NCBI GenBank assembly: GCA_030696345.1 | Contig: JAUYSK010000015.1 | Location: forward strand, 62,001 to 126,000 | Length of the DNA: 64,000 bases | Source: Azonexus sp. | GTDB taxonomy: Bacteria; Pseudomonadota; Gammaproteobacteria; Burkholderiales; Rhodocyclaceae | Reading direction: 5' to 3' | Part shown: piece after piece, positions 16,452 to 26,515 of the stretch | Layout of the letters: every line of letters begins with the position of its first letter | How positions within the stretch are numbered: position 1 is the stretch's first letter | The notes under the pieces: generated by a model | Told to the model about the DNA's origin: nothing | Database searches by the model: none | The model's input: the letters and a program-made list of their open reading frames with translations, nothing else | Made by a program: the position numbers and the translations under genes

Positions 16452-17765
16452 TTAGCGGAACTCGAAGATTTCCCGGTGGAACGCCGTCGCTGGCAAACCG
16501 TTGCCGGTCAGGGTTTGGGCCAGGGCGCTACCCCAGGCGGCCGGGCCGCAGAACCAGACACTGCTGCCGGGTTTCAGGCAGGCGGCGACTTCGGCCGGAT
16601 TGAGCGGGCCTTCGCTATCGGTCTGGCGGTGGTGCAGGCGGACGCCAGCCGCGTGGCAGAGTTCGGCCAGTTGGTCGGGGAAGCCGGTGGCTGAACGGGT
16701 GCAGTAGAAAAGGTCGGTGTCGGCTGCGGCCGATGGCTGGCCTGCCCGTTCGTTTAGTTTTGCGAGGAAAGGCGTGATACCGATGCCGCCGGCGATCCAG
16801 ACTTGCGGGGCGTTAGTGGCGCCGGCCGCGAAGTCGAAACTGCCGTAAGGGCCTTCGAGCACGACTTGCTGGCCGGTTTGCAGGCGGCCAGCCAGTGTCG
16901 CCGTAAAGTCGCCGAGCGCCTTGATCGCCAGGGTCAGTGTGCCATCCTTGGCATTCCAGGCGGAGGCAATGGTGAAGGGGTGAGCGCCTTCGCCGCGTTG
17001 GCCAAAGTCGGCAAACAGAAACTGGCCGGCGCGATGGCCGGGCCAACCGGCTTGCGGGCGGCAGACGATTTCCAGCACCTGATCATCCCGTTGGCGAATG
17101 GTTTCAAGGCTTGCCTGGTGTTGCCGGCTGCGGCCAATGCGGTTGGAGAGTGAGAGCAGGGCCGGTACGACACCGGCAGCAGCCAGCGCAGCAGTCAGCC
17201 AGCCGAGCGGGCTTTGCCAGAAAGTGTTCGGCATCAGGATCAGGCCATGGAAAACGCCGGCCAGGAAAACCAGCCCGAAAGCCTTGTGCACCCAGCGGAA
17301 ATAGCGGTAAGGAATACGTTTGATCAGCGCAATGACGACCAGCCCGAGCAGGATATAGCCAGCCCATTCGCCGACATCCTTGGCCAGATCGATCCAGAAT
17401 TCGGGTTCGCCGCGCGGTCCGCGCGGACGGTTTGGGGCGGTAATCAGGCCGGCCTTGGCCAGGTTCTTGGGCAGCCATTCGATCATCCAGTGGGTGAAAA
17501 CGAGGAGGCCGGCGCCGATGCCGATGTTTTTGTGCAGACGATAGAGCTTGTCCAGCCCGCCAAAACGCTGTTCCAGCCAGCTCGGCCGGGTCGCCAGCAG
17601 CATCCCGGTGCTCATCCACCAGAGGGCGAGCAGGCCGGAAAGCATGATCAGCGGCCGGCGCCATTCCCAGAAGTTGGCCGGGTTGGCAGCGAGGATATCG
17701 GGCAGGGCGAAAATACCCCAAAGTCCGAGCGGAATCAGGGCCAGTAGCAGCAGGGCGCGTTTCAT
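16452..17765 (-). CDS. Ferric-reductase-like transmembrane flavocytochrome
   Basis: This 437-residue protein combines a haem-binding membrane domain with an FNR-type flavin/NAD(P)H module. The first half has about six helices with histidine pairs (YRLHKNIGIGAG and FTHWMIEWL; WVHKAFGLVFL and FHGLI). The second half shows the FAD-binding HPFTIAS stretch, VVLEGPYGSF, the nucleotide motif IAGGIGITPFLAKL and a C-terminal FHREIFEFR typical of this superfamily. It should pass electrons from NAD(P)H through FAD and haem to a periplasmic acceptor such as ferric iron or oxygen. The acceptor is unknown. Confidence 0.85.
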   Translation of the reverse strand: MKRALLLLALIPLGLWGIFALPDILAANPANFWEWRRPLIMLSGLLALWWMSTGMLLATRPSWLEQRFGGLDKLYRLHKNIGIGAGLLVFTHWMIEWLPKNLAKAGLITAPNRPRGPRGEPEFWIDLAKDVGEWAGYILLGLVVIALIKRIPYRYFRWVHKAFGLVFLAGVFHGLILMPNTFWQSPLGWLTAALAAAGVVPALLSLSNRIGRSRQHQASLETIRQRDDQVLEIVCRPQAGWPGHRAGQFLFADFGQRGEGAHPFTIASAWNAKDGTLTLAIKALGDFTATLAGRLQTGQQVVLEGPYGSFDFAAGATNAPQVWIAGGIGITPFLAKLNERAGQPSAAADTDLFYCTRSATGFPDQLAELCHAAGVRLHHRQTDSEGPLNPAEVAACLKPGSSVWFCGPAAWGSALAQTLTGNGLPATAFHREIFEFR

Positions 17766-17874
17766 GGTGCGGTCTCGTTTGTCATCGATGACGACAGTCT
17801 ACGCCGTCACGGCGTAAAGATATGTGCGCCGGGTGTTGCCAAATGTAAGTGAATGAAACTGGCCGAGCCGTCGT

Positions 17875-19392
17875 TCAGCGCTTGCTTTGCGTGCTGACGG
17901 CGCCCAGATCGGCGGCGACCAGTTCACCGATGTCGGCATCGATCAGCGACCAGAATGGATTGCTGCGCAGACGGGTCAGAGCACTCAAGGAAATACTTAC
18001 CGCACCGCTTTCACCGCGCAGCAGCCAGGAACCGATGCTGGGGATGCCATTGTGGCCGCTGCCGGGGATGAAACCGTAGACCGGGTCATCCGGGGCGAAA
18101 GGCAACGCGACGTGGCCGAGCGAAACCAGACTGGCCGGCCAGGCCAGTCCGCTGTCTCGCACGCTGAGTGCGCCGTCGGGTGCATGGTGATAAATGCTGA
18201 CATTGGCGCTGTCAGCCTCGGGGCTGGAATTGCCGACTATTTCGAGCGTGTAGGCGCGAGGGCTGCCTTTCAGACGCTCGACCAGTGCGGCAGTTTGCGG
18301 CAGCAGCACGCCGGCAAGTTCTCGTGCCCGATTGACATCGAACAGGACAAGGCGGTGCTTGGCACCCGGCAGTTTTGCATAGAGCCGGTCGGCGACACCG
18401 ATAGCGCCGACGGTTGAGTCAACGACGGATTGCCAGGTTACAACCGGCGGCATTTGCGCCAGACGGCCTGCTTCGCTGGCGTGCTGCAGGGATTTCTGAA
18501 GCTCCTTGGTGGCGCGATTGATCTGGCGTGAGGCATTGACCGGAAAGGAGTTGAACTTATAGGGGTCGTACTCCTGGGAGATTTCCTGCCAGCGGACCTT
18601 TTCCAGCACGGGTATGGGCAAGATGCTCAGCGCATCGATGATCGAGGCCAGCGCCGCAACCTTGGTCAGTTCGATGGCGGGGGAGAGCAGCAGAACACGG
18701 TCGGGGCGCCGCAAGGAGGCATCTTCGAGGGCATCCAGCGTGTATTGCAGAGACAAGGTACCGCCGGTCGAGTAGCCGCCGATGTAGAAAGGCTGGCCGC
18801 CGGTGGCGCGTCCGGCAACGTCGTGGGCGGCAATGCTGACGGCAGCGCTCCAGTCGCGGACGCTCATTTCAGTCAGCATCGACGGCAGGGTGCCGTGGCC
18901 CGGCAGGCGCAGCACCGTGACCTCAAAGCCGCGGGTATGCAGCGAACTGGCCAGAGCCTTCATCGAATAGGGCGAATCGGTCAGGCCGTGGATGAGCAGC
19001 GCCTGCCCCCTGGGCTTGGCCTGCGTCAGGCGGAAGGAGCGGTTATATGGGGACCCATCAACCAGTCGGCTGGACATGCTTGACGGGTTGAAACGGCTCG
19101 TCCGAAAAAGCTCGTTCGCGCTGTCCCAACACGCCACCGTTTCGCGCAGTTCGGCGAACAGCTTGTCCTCACGCTGCAGGTAGCCTGCAAAGTCGAGGTC
19201 GCCATGGCGTAGCGCCGAGAATTCCTCGTGCAGGCGGTCGGTATGCCAAGGCTGCAGTGGCGGCAGCATACTCACCGCGTACGTCGTGAAGCCAAGCACG
19301 ATTGCCAGGGTGGCGACGGCCAGTAGCGTGGTGATGCGCTTGCCAAGGAGCCAGGTTTTACGGCTTACCGCCTTGGTCAAGCGCATTAGCAT
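17875..19392 (-). CDS. Membrane-anchored alpha/beta hydrolase
   Basis: This 505-residue protein has an N-terminal membrane helix (ITTLLAVATLAIVLGFTTYAVSML) and a periplasmic hydrolase domain. The stretch ALLIHGLTDSPYSMKALA is the oxyanion loop, GGYSTGGTLSLQYTL the nucleophile elbow with a serine, and SGHNGIPSIG near the C-terminus may hold the catalytic His. It resembles monoacylglycerol lipase-like serine hydrolases but is longer than usual. It starts four bases after the tex stop and probably shares its transcript. The substrate is unknown. The 109 bases after it (17766-17874) show nothing I recognise. Confidence 0.75.
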   Translation of the reverse strand: MLMRLTKAVSRKTWLLGKRITTLLAVATLAIVLGFTTYAVSMLPPLQPWHTDRLHEEFSALRHGDLDFAGYLQREDKLFAELRETVACWDSANELFRTSRFNPSSMSSRLVDGSPYNRSFRLTQAKPRGQALLIHGLTDSPYSMKALASSLHTRGFEVTVLRLPGHGTLPSMLTEMSVRDWSAAVSIAAHDVAGRATGGQPFYIGGYSTGGTLSLQYTLDALEDASLRRPDRVLLLSPAIELTKVAALASIIDALSILPIPVLEKVRWQEISQEYDPYKFNSFPVNASRQINRATKELQKSLQHASEAGRLAQMPPVVTWQSVVDSTVGAIGVADRLYAKLPGAKHRLVLFDVNRARELAGVLLPQTAALVERLKGSPRAYTLEIVGNSSPEADSANVSIYHHAPDGALSVRDSGLAWPASLVSLGHVALPFAPDDPVYGFIPGSGHNGIPSIGSWLLRGESGAVSISLSALTRLRSNPFWSLIDADIGELVAADLGAVSTQSKR

Positions 19393-19396
19393 GGGA

Positions 19397-21742
19397 TCAG
19401 CGCTTCAGCTTGGCGAAGGCCGAGGCCATCGCACTGCCGGCCGGAGCAGGGCCGCTGCTACGCTGTTGTACGCCAGGGCTGCCGCCGGGGCGCGAGCGGC
19501 TTTGGGTATTGCCGCGCCCGGCCGGGGCGTTGTCGTGCTGGCCTGCTTTTGGCGGTTCGTCGCCCATCCGCATGGTCAGCGCGATGCGCTGGCGCTGCAG
19601 ATCAACTTCCAGCACCTTGACCTTGACGATCTGGCCGGCCTTGACGATGGTGTGCGGGTCTTTGACGAAGGTGGTGGACAGGGCCGAGACATGCACCAGA
19701 CCATCCTGATGAACGCCAATATCGACAAAGGCGCCAAAGGCGGCGACGTTGGTGACGACGCCTTCGAGGATCATGCCCGGCCGCAGGTCGCCGACCTTTT
19801 CGACACCGTCAGCGAAGGTCGCCGTCTTGAACTCTGGGCGCGGGTCGCGCCCGGGTTTTTCCAGTTCCTTGAAGATGTCCTGGACGGTTGGCAGGCCGAA
19901 ACGCTCATCGGTGTATTTCGACGGATTCAAGCCTTTAAGGGCACGGCTGTCGCCAAGGATTTCCTTGATCGACTTGTTGAGGTCGACAATGATCTTCTCG
20001 ACCACCGGATAGGCTTCCGGGTGCACTGACGAGCTGTCGAGCGGGTTGTCGCCGTTCGGGACGCGCAGGAATCCTGCCGCTTGTTCGAAGGTCTTGTCGC
20101 CGAGGCGCGGAACTTTCTTCAGCGCATCGCGGCTTTTGAAGGCACCGTTGGCGTCGCGGTAGCTCACGATGTTGGCGGCCAGCCCGGCCGTCAGGCCGGA
20201 AATGCGCGCGAGCAGGGGCACCGAGGCAGTATTGACGTCGACCCCGACGGCATTGACGCAGTCCTCGACGACGGCATCAAGGTTACGCGCCAGCTTGGTT
20301 TGCGACACGTCGTGCTGATACTGGCCGACGCCGATGGATTTCGGGTCGATCTTGACCAGTTCGGCTAGCGGGTCCTGCAGGCGGCGGGCGATGGAAACAG
20401 CGCCGCGAATCGAGACATCGAGATCGGGAAATTCCTTGGCGGCAAATTCCGAGGCGGAATAAACCGAGGCACCGGCTTCCGAAACGACAATTTTCGTTAG
20501 CCGCGCTTCCGGGTAGCGCTTCATGACGTCCTGCACCAGCTTGTCGGTTTCGCGGCTGGCCGTGCCGTTGCCGATGGCGACCAGGCTGACCTGGTGCTTG
20601 GCCGCCAGGCGGGCAATGGTTGAAATCGAGCCGTTCCAGTCGCAGCGCGGTTCGTGCGGGTAGATGGTGGCGTGGTCGAGCATCTTGCCGGTGGCGTCGA
20701 CGATGGCGATCTTGCAGCCGGTGCGGATGCCGGGGTCGACGCCCATCGTGACGTGCTGGCCGGCCGGGGCGGCGAGCAGCAGGTCCTTGAGGTTACGGCC
20801 AAAGACGCGGATGGCTTCTTCCTCGGCACGTTCGCGTAGCTCGTTCATCAGTTCGAGTTCGAGGTGGGTGTAAACCTTGACCTTCCAGGTCCACCGAACG
20901 GTGTCGGCCAGCCATTTGTCGGCCGGGCGGTTTTGCGGCTTGATGCCGAAGCGGACGGCGATGCGCTGCTCGCAGGGGTTTTGCGTGCCGGGCTTGACGG
21001 CTTCCGGATCGAGTTCCGAATCAAGGACCAGCGCCACTTGCAGCATGCCTTCGTTGCGGCCGCGGAGCAGGGCCAGGGCGCGGTGCGAAGGCATTGTGGC
21101 AATCGGCTCGGCGAAGTCGAACCAGTCGCGGAACTTGGCGCCTTCGGTTTCCTTGCCTTCGACGACGGTCGAGCGGACATGGCCGTGTTCGCTGAGGTAG
21201 GCGCGCAGCCCGCCGAGCAGTTCGGCATCCTCGGCGAACTTTTCCATGAGGATCTGGCGGGCACCGTCGAGTACGGCTTTGGTATCCGCGAAACCAGCTT
21301 CGGCGTTGAGGTATTTATCGGCTTCTTCTTCCGGTGTCAGGTTCGGGTCGGCCAGCAGGCCTATGGCGAGCGGCTCGATGCCTGCTTCGCGGGCGATCTG
21401 CGCCTTGGTGCGGCGTTTCTGCTTGTAGGGCAAGTACAAGTCTTCGAGGCGTTGTTTGGTTTCGGCATCGCTGATCTCAGCCTTCAATTCAGGTGTCAGT
21501 TTGCCTTGTTCATCGATGCTGGAAAGGATGGCGCTGCGGCGCTCTTCCAGATCGCGCAGATAGGTCAGGCGCTCTTCCAGATTACGCAGCTGGGTGTCAT
21601 CGAGGCCATCGGTGGCTTCCTTGCGATAGCGCGAGATGAAAGGCACGGTGGCACCTTCGTCAAGGAGGGCGATGGCGGCGTTGACCTGGGCCGGGCGGAC
21701 GCCCAGCTCGGTGGCGATACGGTGTTCAATAGGTGGCAGCAT
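19397..21742 (-). CDS. tex: Tex-family transcription accessory protein
   Basis: This 781-residue RNA-binding protein is full length for Tex. It begins [13 protein letters not shown] at ATG 21742; the tracked start adds 14 unlikely residues. Visible parts are the helical N-terminus with [19 protein letters not shown], the YqgF/RNaseH-like core with [17 protein letters not shown], the helix-hairpin-helix section ([22 protein letters not shown]) and the S1 domain ([34 protein letters not shown]). A Gly/Arg/Ser-rich low-complexity tail of about 50 residues follows. It probably acts at the transcription elongation complex. Confidence 0.95.
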   Translation of the reverse strand: MLPPIEHRIATELGVRPAQVNAAIALLDEGATVPFISRYRKEATDGLDDTQLRNLEERLTYLRDLEERRSAILSSIDEQGKLTPELKAEISDAETKQRLEDLYLPYKQKRRTKAQIAREAGIEPLAIGLLADPNLTPEEEADKYLNAEAGFADTKAVLDGARQILMEKFAEDAELLGGLRAYLSEHGHVRSTVVEGKETEGAKFRDWFDFAEPIATMPSHRALALLRGRNEGMLQVALVLDSELDPEAVKPGTQNPCEQRIAVRFGIKPQNRPADKWLADTVRWTWKVKVYTHLELELMNELRERAEEEAIRVFGRNLKDLLLAAPAGQHVTMGVDPGIRTGCKIAIVDATGKMLDHATIYPHEPRCDWNGSISTIARLAAKHQVSLVAIGNGTASRETDKLVQDVMKRYPEARLTKIVVSEAGASVYSASEFAAKEFPDLDVSIRGAVSIARRLQDPLAELVKIDPKSIGVGQYQHDVSQTKLARNLDAVVEDCVNAVGVDVNTASVPLLARISGLTAGLAANIVSYRDANGAFKSRDALKKVPRLGDKTFEQAAGFLRVPNGDNPLDSSSVHPEAYPVVEKIIVDLNKSIKEILGDSRALKGLNPSKYTDERFGLPTVQDIFKELEKPGRDPRPEFKTATFADGVEKVGDLRPGMILEGVVTNVAAFGAFVDIGVHQDGLVHVSALSTTFVKDPHTIVKAGQIVKVKVLEVDLQRQRIALTMRMGDEPPKAGQHDNAPAGRGNTQSRSRPGGSPGVQQRSSGPAPAGSAMASAFAKLKR

Positions 21743-21860
21743 GGGTGCGGCAGTGCAGCAAAAATGGGGGTGCACTATGCGCAATCCGGACGGAAATTAC
21801 AACCGCGTTTATGTGGTGTAGTATCAAGCGATAAACAATCAAAACGAGGAGAAGATACCT

Positions 21861-22304
21861 ATGAAAGCTGAAACCTATCTGTTTGGTTCTGTTGAAGTAA
21901 GCCCGGAAAAAGTGATTACTTTCCCGAATGGTCTGGTCGGTTTTGAAAGCAGCAAGCGCTACATGCTGGCCCATGAAAATACTGACGGTCAGCCGCAGAG
22001 CTACACACTTCAATCGCTGGATGATCCGATGCTGGCCTTCCAGATCGTTGATCCGACAACGCTGGGCTTCAACTATGAGCTGGAACTGAGTGATGCCGAA
22101 ACGGCGCTGCTGCAGTCGCCGGCCCCTGAAGATGTTGCCGTGATGCAGGTGTTGTTCAAGAGCGAAGGCGAGGGCAAGGCTGCGATCAGCCCGAACCTGC
22201 GCGCACCGCTGATCATCAATACCAAGGCGCGTCTCGGCATGCAGAAAATCATGGAAAAATTCCTGCCGAATATCACGCTTTCCAATCTGGCGAGCGCGGT
22301 TTAA
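21861..22304 (+). CDS. fliW: Flagellar assembly factor FliW
   Basis: This 147-residue protein shows the FliW hallmarks [21 protein letters not shown] and [14 protein letters not shown], with C-terminal [17 protein letters not shown]. FliW binds flagellin and the RNA regulator CsrA, and so ties flagellin level to translation. ATG 21861 follows GAGGAGA. No csrA or flagellin gene is adjacent; it sits alone, divergent from tex, and is followed by a hairpin terminator. It implies a flagellate host cell. Confidence 0.93.
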   Translation: MKAETYLFGSVEVSPEKVITFPNGLVGFESSKRYMLAHENTDGQPQSYTLQSLDDPMLAFQIVDPTTLGFNYELELSDAETALLQSPAPEDVAVMQVLFKSEGEGKAAISPNLRAPLIINTKARLGMQKIMEKFLPNITLSNLASAV

Positions 22305-22356
22305 CGAGTTCAGGGAGTAGGGGAAGCCAACCCGGTTTACTCTTGGGTTGGTATGA

Positions 22357-22390
22357 GAAAAGCCACCGTCAAGCGACCGTGGCTTTTTTC
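22357..22390. terminator. Bidirectional terminator between fliW and the convergent gene
   Basis: AAAAGCCACCGTC and GACCGTGGCTTTTTT pair with a single internal mismatch around a short loop. A T6 run follows on the plus strand and T4 on the minus strand. It can serve both fliW and the leftward gene ending at 22426. Confidence 0.8.
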
Positions 22391-22425
22391 TTGGAAGTGA
22401 AAGGGAGGCCTGAGGCGCTTTCGGC

Positions 22426-23088
22426 TTATTTCTGGCGGAGCCGGTTCTTGATCTCACCGGCGCAGGAATTGGCGACGCGCTCGTATTCTTCCGTTGTGTC
22501 GATCAGTGCTTGCGCTTCATCAACCCGCTTGATTTCGCGCTGAACGTAGGGAACCCAGCGCTGATCCAGTTCCCGCTGAAGTTTGCCGGCAGTTTGCCCG
22601 GCGGCACCGCGCCAGGGGGCTCCCGAGGCGAAGCGCTCGGTCAATGTGCTGGTCAAGTCCTTTTCGATGCGGGCGATGTGCTCCTGATAGGTCTTTACGT
22701 GACGCATTTCGTGCTCGAGAATCTCCTTGTAGGCGCAAGTGCCCGGGGGGAACTCCCTGGCGACATAGACCGTCATCGGGCTGAAGCCGAATGTCAGCGT
22801 GATCTGGGGGCTGGCGCATTCCCAGCGGCCGGATGGATCGGTGAAGGATGGCGTGTTTGTCGCGAACTGCACCGAGGCAGTGCCCCGGGTCAGCCCCAAC
22901 ACCTGTTTGCCAGGTCGAGCCAGCGCTGCGCCAATGTTGGTGAGAGAGCGGTAGCTGTACTCTGTGTTGTAGGTGAGGCGCTCTTCAAGGCGTTTGACCG
23001 TGACCGAAGGTTTCGGCAATTGGTCGCACTGATCCGCCCAGCCCAAGGGGGCGAAGGCGATCAACGTTAGACAGAAAAGGAAGCGCAT
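22426..23088 (-). CDS. Secreted protein with HEXXH-like zinc motif (DUF922-like)
   Basis: A 220-residue protein with a clear signal peptide (MRFLFCLTLIAFAPLGWA). The segment AYKEILEHEMRHVKTYQEH carries HEMRH, an HEXXH zincin motif, so it may be a periplasmic metallopeptidase. Four mature cysteines (DQCDQ, WECAS, GTCAY, NSCAG) could form two disulfides. The layout recalls DUF922-type proteins, but the family match is tentative. It starts seven bases after the upstream carbonic anhydrase gene ends. Confidence 0.7.
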   Translation of the reverse strand: MRFLFCLTLIAFAPLGWADQCDQLPKPSVTVKRLEERLTYNTEYSYRSLTNIGAALARPGKQVLGLTRGTASVQFATNTPSFTDPSGRWECASPQITLTFGFSPMTVYVAREFPPGTCAYKEILEHEMRHVKTYQEHIARIEKDLTSTLTERFASGAPWRGAAGQTAGKLQRELDQRWVPYVQREIKRVDEAQALIDTTEEYERVANSCAGEIKNRLRQK

Positions 23089-23094
23089 TGGCGA

Positions 23095-23616
23095 CTAAAG
23101 CGGCACCAGCGTCTCGCGGTAGCGGCGCGCGTTATCAACATAATGGGCGGCCGATTTCTGCAGATTGGCGACATCATGATCGCTCAGTTCGCGTACCACC
23201 TTGCCGGGCGAGCCGACGATCAGCACGCGGTCAGGAAAGACCTTGCCTTCGGGGATCAGTGTATTGGCACCGACGATGCAGCCCTTGCCGATCACCGCAC
23301 GGTTGAGGATGACCGAGCCGATGCCGATCAGGCTGCCGTCGCCGACGGTGCAACCGTGCAGCATGACCAGATGACCGACGGTGACGTTGTTGCCGATATG
23401 CATCGGCACACCTTCGTCGGTATGCAGCACCGAGCCGTCCTGGATATTGGTGTTGTCGCCAATGTGGATCGGGTCGTTATCGCCGCGCAGGGTCGCGCTC
23501 CACCAGATTGAGGCATTCTCGCCGAGTCGGACATCGCCGATCACCGTGGCATTGGGGGCGATCCAGGCGTTGTTGCCGAGTTGCGGCTTCTTGTCGCCGA
23601 GCTGAAAGAGGGGCAT
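23095..23616 (-). CDS. Gamma-class carbonic anhydrase-like hexapeptide protein (YrdA type)
   Basis: This 173-residue left-handed beta-helix protein is built of hexapeptide repeats ([43 protein letters not shown]). Three zinc-ligand histidines are recognisable, in [18 protein letters not shown] and again MLHGC. YrdA-type members bind zinc, but carbonic anhydrase activity is often undetected. It seems to be co-transcribed with the zincin-like gene downstream. Confidence 0.9.
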   Translation of the reverse strand: MPLFQLGDKKPQLGNNAWIAPNATVIGDVRLGENASIWWSATLRGDNDPIHIGDNTNIQDGSVLHTDEGVPMHIGNNVTVGHLVMLHGCTVGDGSLIGIGSVILNRAVIGKGCIVGANTLIPEGKVFPDRVLIVGSPGKVVRELSDHDVANLQKSAAHYVDNARRYRETLVPL

Positions 23617-23744
23617 TGCGTCTCCTTGGAATTTGAAAAATGGTCGTTTTTGGCCGTCGACCGTAGCAGTGCCGCCAATGTTACGCTGAGAGCCGCTTCG
23701 AGGGCAGCAGTCCTGCGGTCCTTGGGTTAGCGATGGGAGTCAGC

Positions 23745-24179
23745 ATGAATTTTCGGCAAGTAAAATCCTGGCAATGGGTGTTGGTTGTCATTGCCCTGCT
23801 GGTCGCGCTCGATTGGGCCATCCGCAGGCCGGATAGCCGGACGCGGGAATTGAACGACATCATCGCAACGCAGGCCAGCCCGCAACTAAAAAACTATCCC
23901 TACAAGTTTTACGTCCTGCGCGTCGAAGGCAAGACAGCGGTGATGTCGACGCCGCGCAATTTCGATGCGCCGGCCTTCCGTATGCTTGGTGTTCTCTACC
24001 CGGACATCAACGTCAAGGACAACAATAACCCGGCCTTCATCGCTGTCGAGCGCCTGCTCGGGCAGGTGCAGGATGAGGTCAAGGCGATAGTTCTTGCCCA
24101 GCCCGAAATCAGTGACGTGCGTTGGGAGCTGGACCGTGCCTGGCTACGCCGTCAAGGCATCGAGATCCTCGACAAGTAG
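23745..24179 (+). CDS. Membrane-anchored hypothetical protein
   Basis: This protein of 144 residues starts at ATG 23745, with GGGAG about five bases upstream (the tracked ATG 23733 lacks one). A single hydrophobic helix (WQWVLVVIALLVALDWAI) is followed by a soluble domain with YKFYVLRVEGKTAVMSTPRNFDAPAFRMLGVLYP. I do not recognise the family. It ends three bases before the convergent symporter gene. Confidence 0.7.
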   Translation: MNFRQVKSWQWVLVVIALLVALDWAIRRPDSRTRELNDIIATQASPQLKNYPYKFYVLRVEGKTAVMSTPRNFDAPAFRMLGVLYPDINVKDNNNPAFIAVERLLGQVQDEVKAIVLAQPEISDVRWELDRAWLRRQGIEILDK

Positions 24180-24182
24180 GCG

Positions 24183-25430
24183 TCAGGCAGCCGGTTTCGT
24201 CCCGCCGGCCAGTTTCTGGACGATCAGACTGCCGATCATGTCGCCCTCGACATTGACAGCGGTACGCACGGTGTCGAGGATGCGGTCGATCGGCAGCAGA
24301 ATTGCGATAGCTTCGGTGGGCAGGCCGACCGATTCGAGCACCAACACCATGCTCAGCATGCCGACGCTGGGAATGCCTGGGGCGCCAATTGCTCCCAGCA
24401 TGGCAACGAAAAAGATGATCAACTGGCTGGCAATATCCAGTTCGATACCGGCCAGACGGGCGATGAAGAGCGCTGCTGCCGCTTCGTAAAGCGCTGTGCC
24501 ATCCATGTTCACCGTCGCTCCGAGCGGCACGACAAAATTGGCGATGTCTTTCTTGACATGCAGGTGCTGCTCGGTGCAACGCAGCGTAATCGGCAGCGTG
24601 GCGGCGCTGGAGCTGGTGACGAAAGCGGTGACCAGCGCCTCGCGGGCGCCTTTGAAAAAAACCAGCGGCGACTTGCGGGTGAATAGCCAGAGGATCAGTG
24701 GCAGGACGATGACGCCGTGGAATAGCGTGCTGCCGATAACGACAAGGATGAAGTGGCCAAGGCTCGCCAGCAACGCGGCGTTTTGTGTCGCAACCAGTTG
24801 CAGTAGCAGCGCTGCCAGACCGAACGGCGCCAGGTGCATGATCCAGCCGACAACGCGCAGGCAGAGTTCCTGCAATTCCTCGATCAGCGTTCGCAGGTTG
24901 CGGTAGCGCTCGCCACCGACGACCAGCGCAATACCAAGGAACAGCGCAATCATCACAATGGCCAGAATGTCGCCCTGGGCAAGCGCCTTGAACGGATTCT
25001 GGAACAGGCCACGCAGGAACTGGGCGATATAGTCGGGCAGCGGCATCTGGCGTGCCTGATAGTTTTTCGTCGCCTCGGCGAACATCTCCAGGTGCAGCCC
25101 CTCGCCGGGCCGGAATATGTGGGCCGCGCCAAAGCCGATGATGATCGCCAGCCCCATGGTGCCGAAAAAGAAGGCCATGGTTGTCGTCCAGACGCGATGC
25201 ATCTGGTCATGTGCCCGCAGATTGGCCACACCCACGACAATCGATGAAAAGACCAGCGGCACCAGAACCATGCGAAGCAGGTCAAGAAACAGGTTGCCGA
25301 GCATTTTTGCGCCGTAAAGCGTGTCCTGCGCCAGCGCGGTTTGTCCCTGTCCCTGCAGGGCGAGCCCTGCCGCAAGACCGACTGCGCAGCCGATCAGTAT
25401 CTGGGTGTTGAGTGATATTTTGTGAGCCAT
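24183..25430 (-). CDS. Dicarboxylate/amino acid:cation symporter (DAACS family)
   Basis: This 415-residue inner-membrane symporter has about eight helices plus two re-entrant loops. Family signatures are the serine-rich stretch AFVTSSSAATLPITLRC and GATVNMDGTALYEAAAALFIA; the latter is the sodium/substrate site NMDGT. GAIGAPGIPSVGMLSM marks the second loop. It should import glutamate, aspartate or C4-dicarboxylates with sodium or protons. ATG 25430 (MAHKISL) fits the family N-terminus better than the tracked 25547 start. Confidence 0.92.
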   Translation of the reverse strand: MAHKISLNTQILIGCAVGLAAGLALQGQGQTALAQDTLYGAKMLGNLFLDLLRMVLVPLVFSSIVVGVANLRAHDQMHRVWTTTMAFFFGTMGLAIIIGFGAAHIFRPGEGLHLEMFAEATKNYQARQMPLPDYIAQFLRGLFQNPFKALAQGDILAIVMIALFLGIALVVGGERYRNLRTLIEELQELCLRVVGWIMHLAPFGLAALLLQLVATQNAALLASLGHFILVVIGSTLFHGVIVLPLILWLFTRKSPLVFFKGAREALVTAFVTSSSAATLPITLRCTEQHLHVKKDIANFVVPLGATVNMDGTALYEAAAALFIARLAGIELDIASQLIIFFVAMLGAIGAPGIPSVGMLSMVLVLESVGLPTEAIAILLPIDRILDTVRTAVNVEGDMIGSLIVQKLAGGTKPAA

Positions 25431-25533
25431 GGGTGGGACGATTAGAGACTCTTCGATGAATTGGCGGACGATGCTATCAGTTTTTGCCAGCGACTTTCCC
25501 CGGTGCCGCTTGCTGCCGCTCAAATGGGTTAAT

Positions 25534-25547
25534 TTGACCTGTGTCAA
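25534..25547. promoter_or_regulatory. Palindrome TTGAC-N4-GTCAA upstream of the B12/MerR gene
   Basis: TTGACCTGTGTCAA is a perfect palindrome with a four-base centre, 57 bases before the TTG start of the MerR-type regulator and about 104 bases from the divergent symporter start. A possible -10 (TAAAAT, 25569-25574) lies downstream. The spacing is like CRP/FNR-superfamily sites (TTGAT-N4-ATCAA) with changed bases, or it could be the autoregulatory operator of the MerR protein. Confidence 0.45.
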
Positions 25548-25603
25548 TTGTCTAGGTTTGTGCTGGACTAAAATGCACCGGTTCTATTGCTAAGGTAATA
25601 ACG

Positions 25604-26515
25604 TTGCTTTCAATTGGTGCCGTTGCCAGAGAAACAGGGATTCAAATAGCGACCCTGCGAAAGTGGGAAGCCAGGTATGGCTACCCGGTGCCGTTGCGGA
25701 CTGAGGGCGGACAGCGCCTGTATCGGCAGCAGGACGTCGATGAATTACTCGAAATAGGCCGTCAGATAGCGGCGGGGGAACGCCCCGGCAAGATTATTGC
25801 CGCCAGGCACGAATGGCGCGTGGCTGGCAAGTCTGTCGATTTGCCGCCCGTCGAAGTCGGGGGGCTGGTCGGTCGGGCGCTGGAGGTGCTGAAGACAAAT
25901 GATCTCAGGCGATTCCGCGAGCTGATTGAAGGCGCCAGACTTTCCTGCCGGGCCGAAGTTTTCATCGAGCATCTGGCCGCACCCTTGACGACTGCCATCG
26001 GTGATGCCTGGCAACGCGGCGAACTGCCAGTGTTTGCCGAGCACTATTTCGCGCGTTTCCTGCGCGAGCAACTGGGGCGCTATTGCCCGCCTGACCGGGC
26101 AGAACGTGACGAACCGATGGTTCTGCTGGCGAATCCATCCGGCGAGCACCACACCCTTGGCCTGGCCATGCTGGATGCCGCCTTGCAGGCCCAGGGCATC
26201 GAAACCGTGATGCTGGACGGCGACCTGCCGGTTGGTGAACTGGTATCAGCGGCCGTGGTCTACAAGGTTCAAGTGGTCGCCCTCTCGGCGAGTCTCGCTT
26301 TTCCGCCAAAAATGTTGCTTACATGGCTGGCAAGTTTGCGCCGTGATATGCCGGCAACGATTCCCATCTGGATCGGTGGCATGGGAAGCCGTAAACTGTC
26401 TTCCCTGCCGCCAGGCGTTATTGGAATGTCGAGCATCCAGGAGGCAGTTGCCGCCTGCAAGCTCATGTTGGGTGAGTCTTCGCCACCAAGTATTCAGGAG
26501 CCGTACCGGTCATGA
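25604..26515 (+). CDS. MerR-type regulator with B12-binding domain (CarH/LitR-like)
   Basis: A 303-residue protein with a TTG start behind AAGGT. Residues 1-70 are a MerR helix-turn-helix (SIGAVARETGIQIATLRKWEARYG). Residues 85-160 form the four-helix cap and 170-290 the Rossmann-type cobalamin domain. The light-sensing signature W-x9-EH is present (W136, E146, H147), as is E-x-H-x-x-G (E181-H183-G186), whose His is the lower cobalt ligand in CarH. The residue after W136 is Gln; Thermus CarH has His132 there, the upper ligand of its light state. It may thus sense B12 or light by a modified route. It overlaps the next gene by four bases. Confidence 0.88.
   Translation: MLSIGAVARETGIQIATLRKWEARYGYPVPLRTEGGQRLYRQQDVDELLEIGRQIAAGERPGKIIAARHEWRVAGKSVDLPPVEVGGLVGRALEVLKTNDLRRFRELIEGARLSCRAEVFIEHLAAPLTTAIGDAWQRGELPVFAEHYFARFLREQLGRYCPPDRAERDEPMVLLANPSGEHHTLGLAMLDAALQAQGIETVMLDGDLPVGELVSAAVVYKVQVVALSASLAFPPKMLLTWLASLRRDMPATIPIWIGGMGSRKLSSLPPGVIGMSSIQEAVAACKLMLGESSPPSIQEPYRS

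Noticed and set aside
20864-21871. Plus-strand ORF (335 aa) opposite tex
   Set aside because: Antisense shadow of tex; no recognisable motif.
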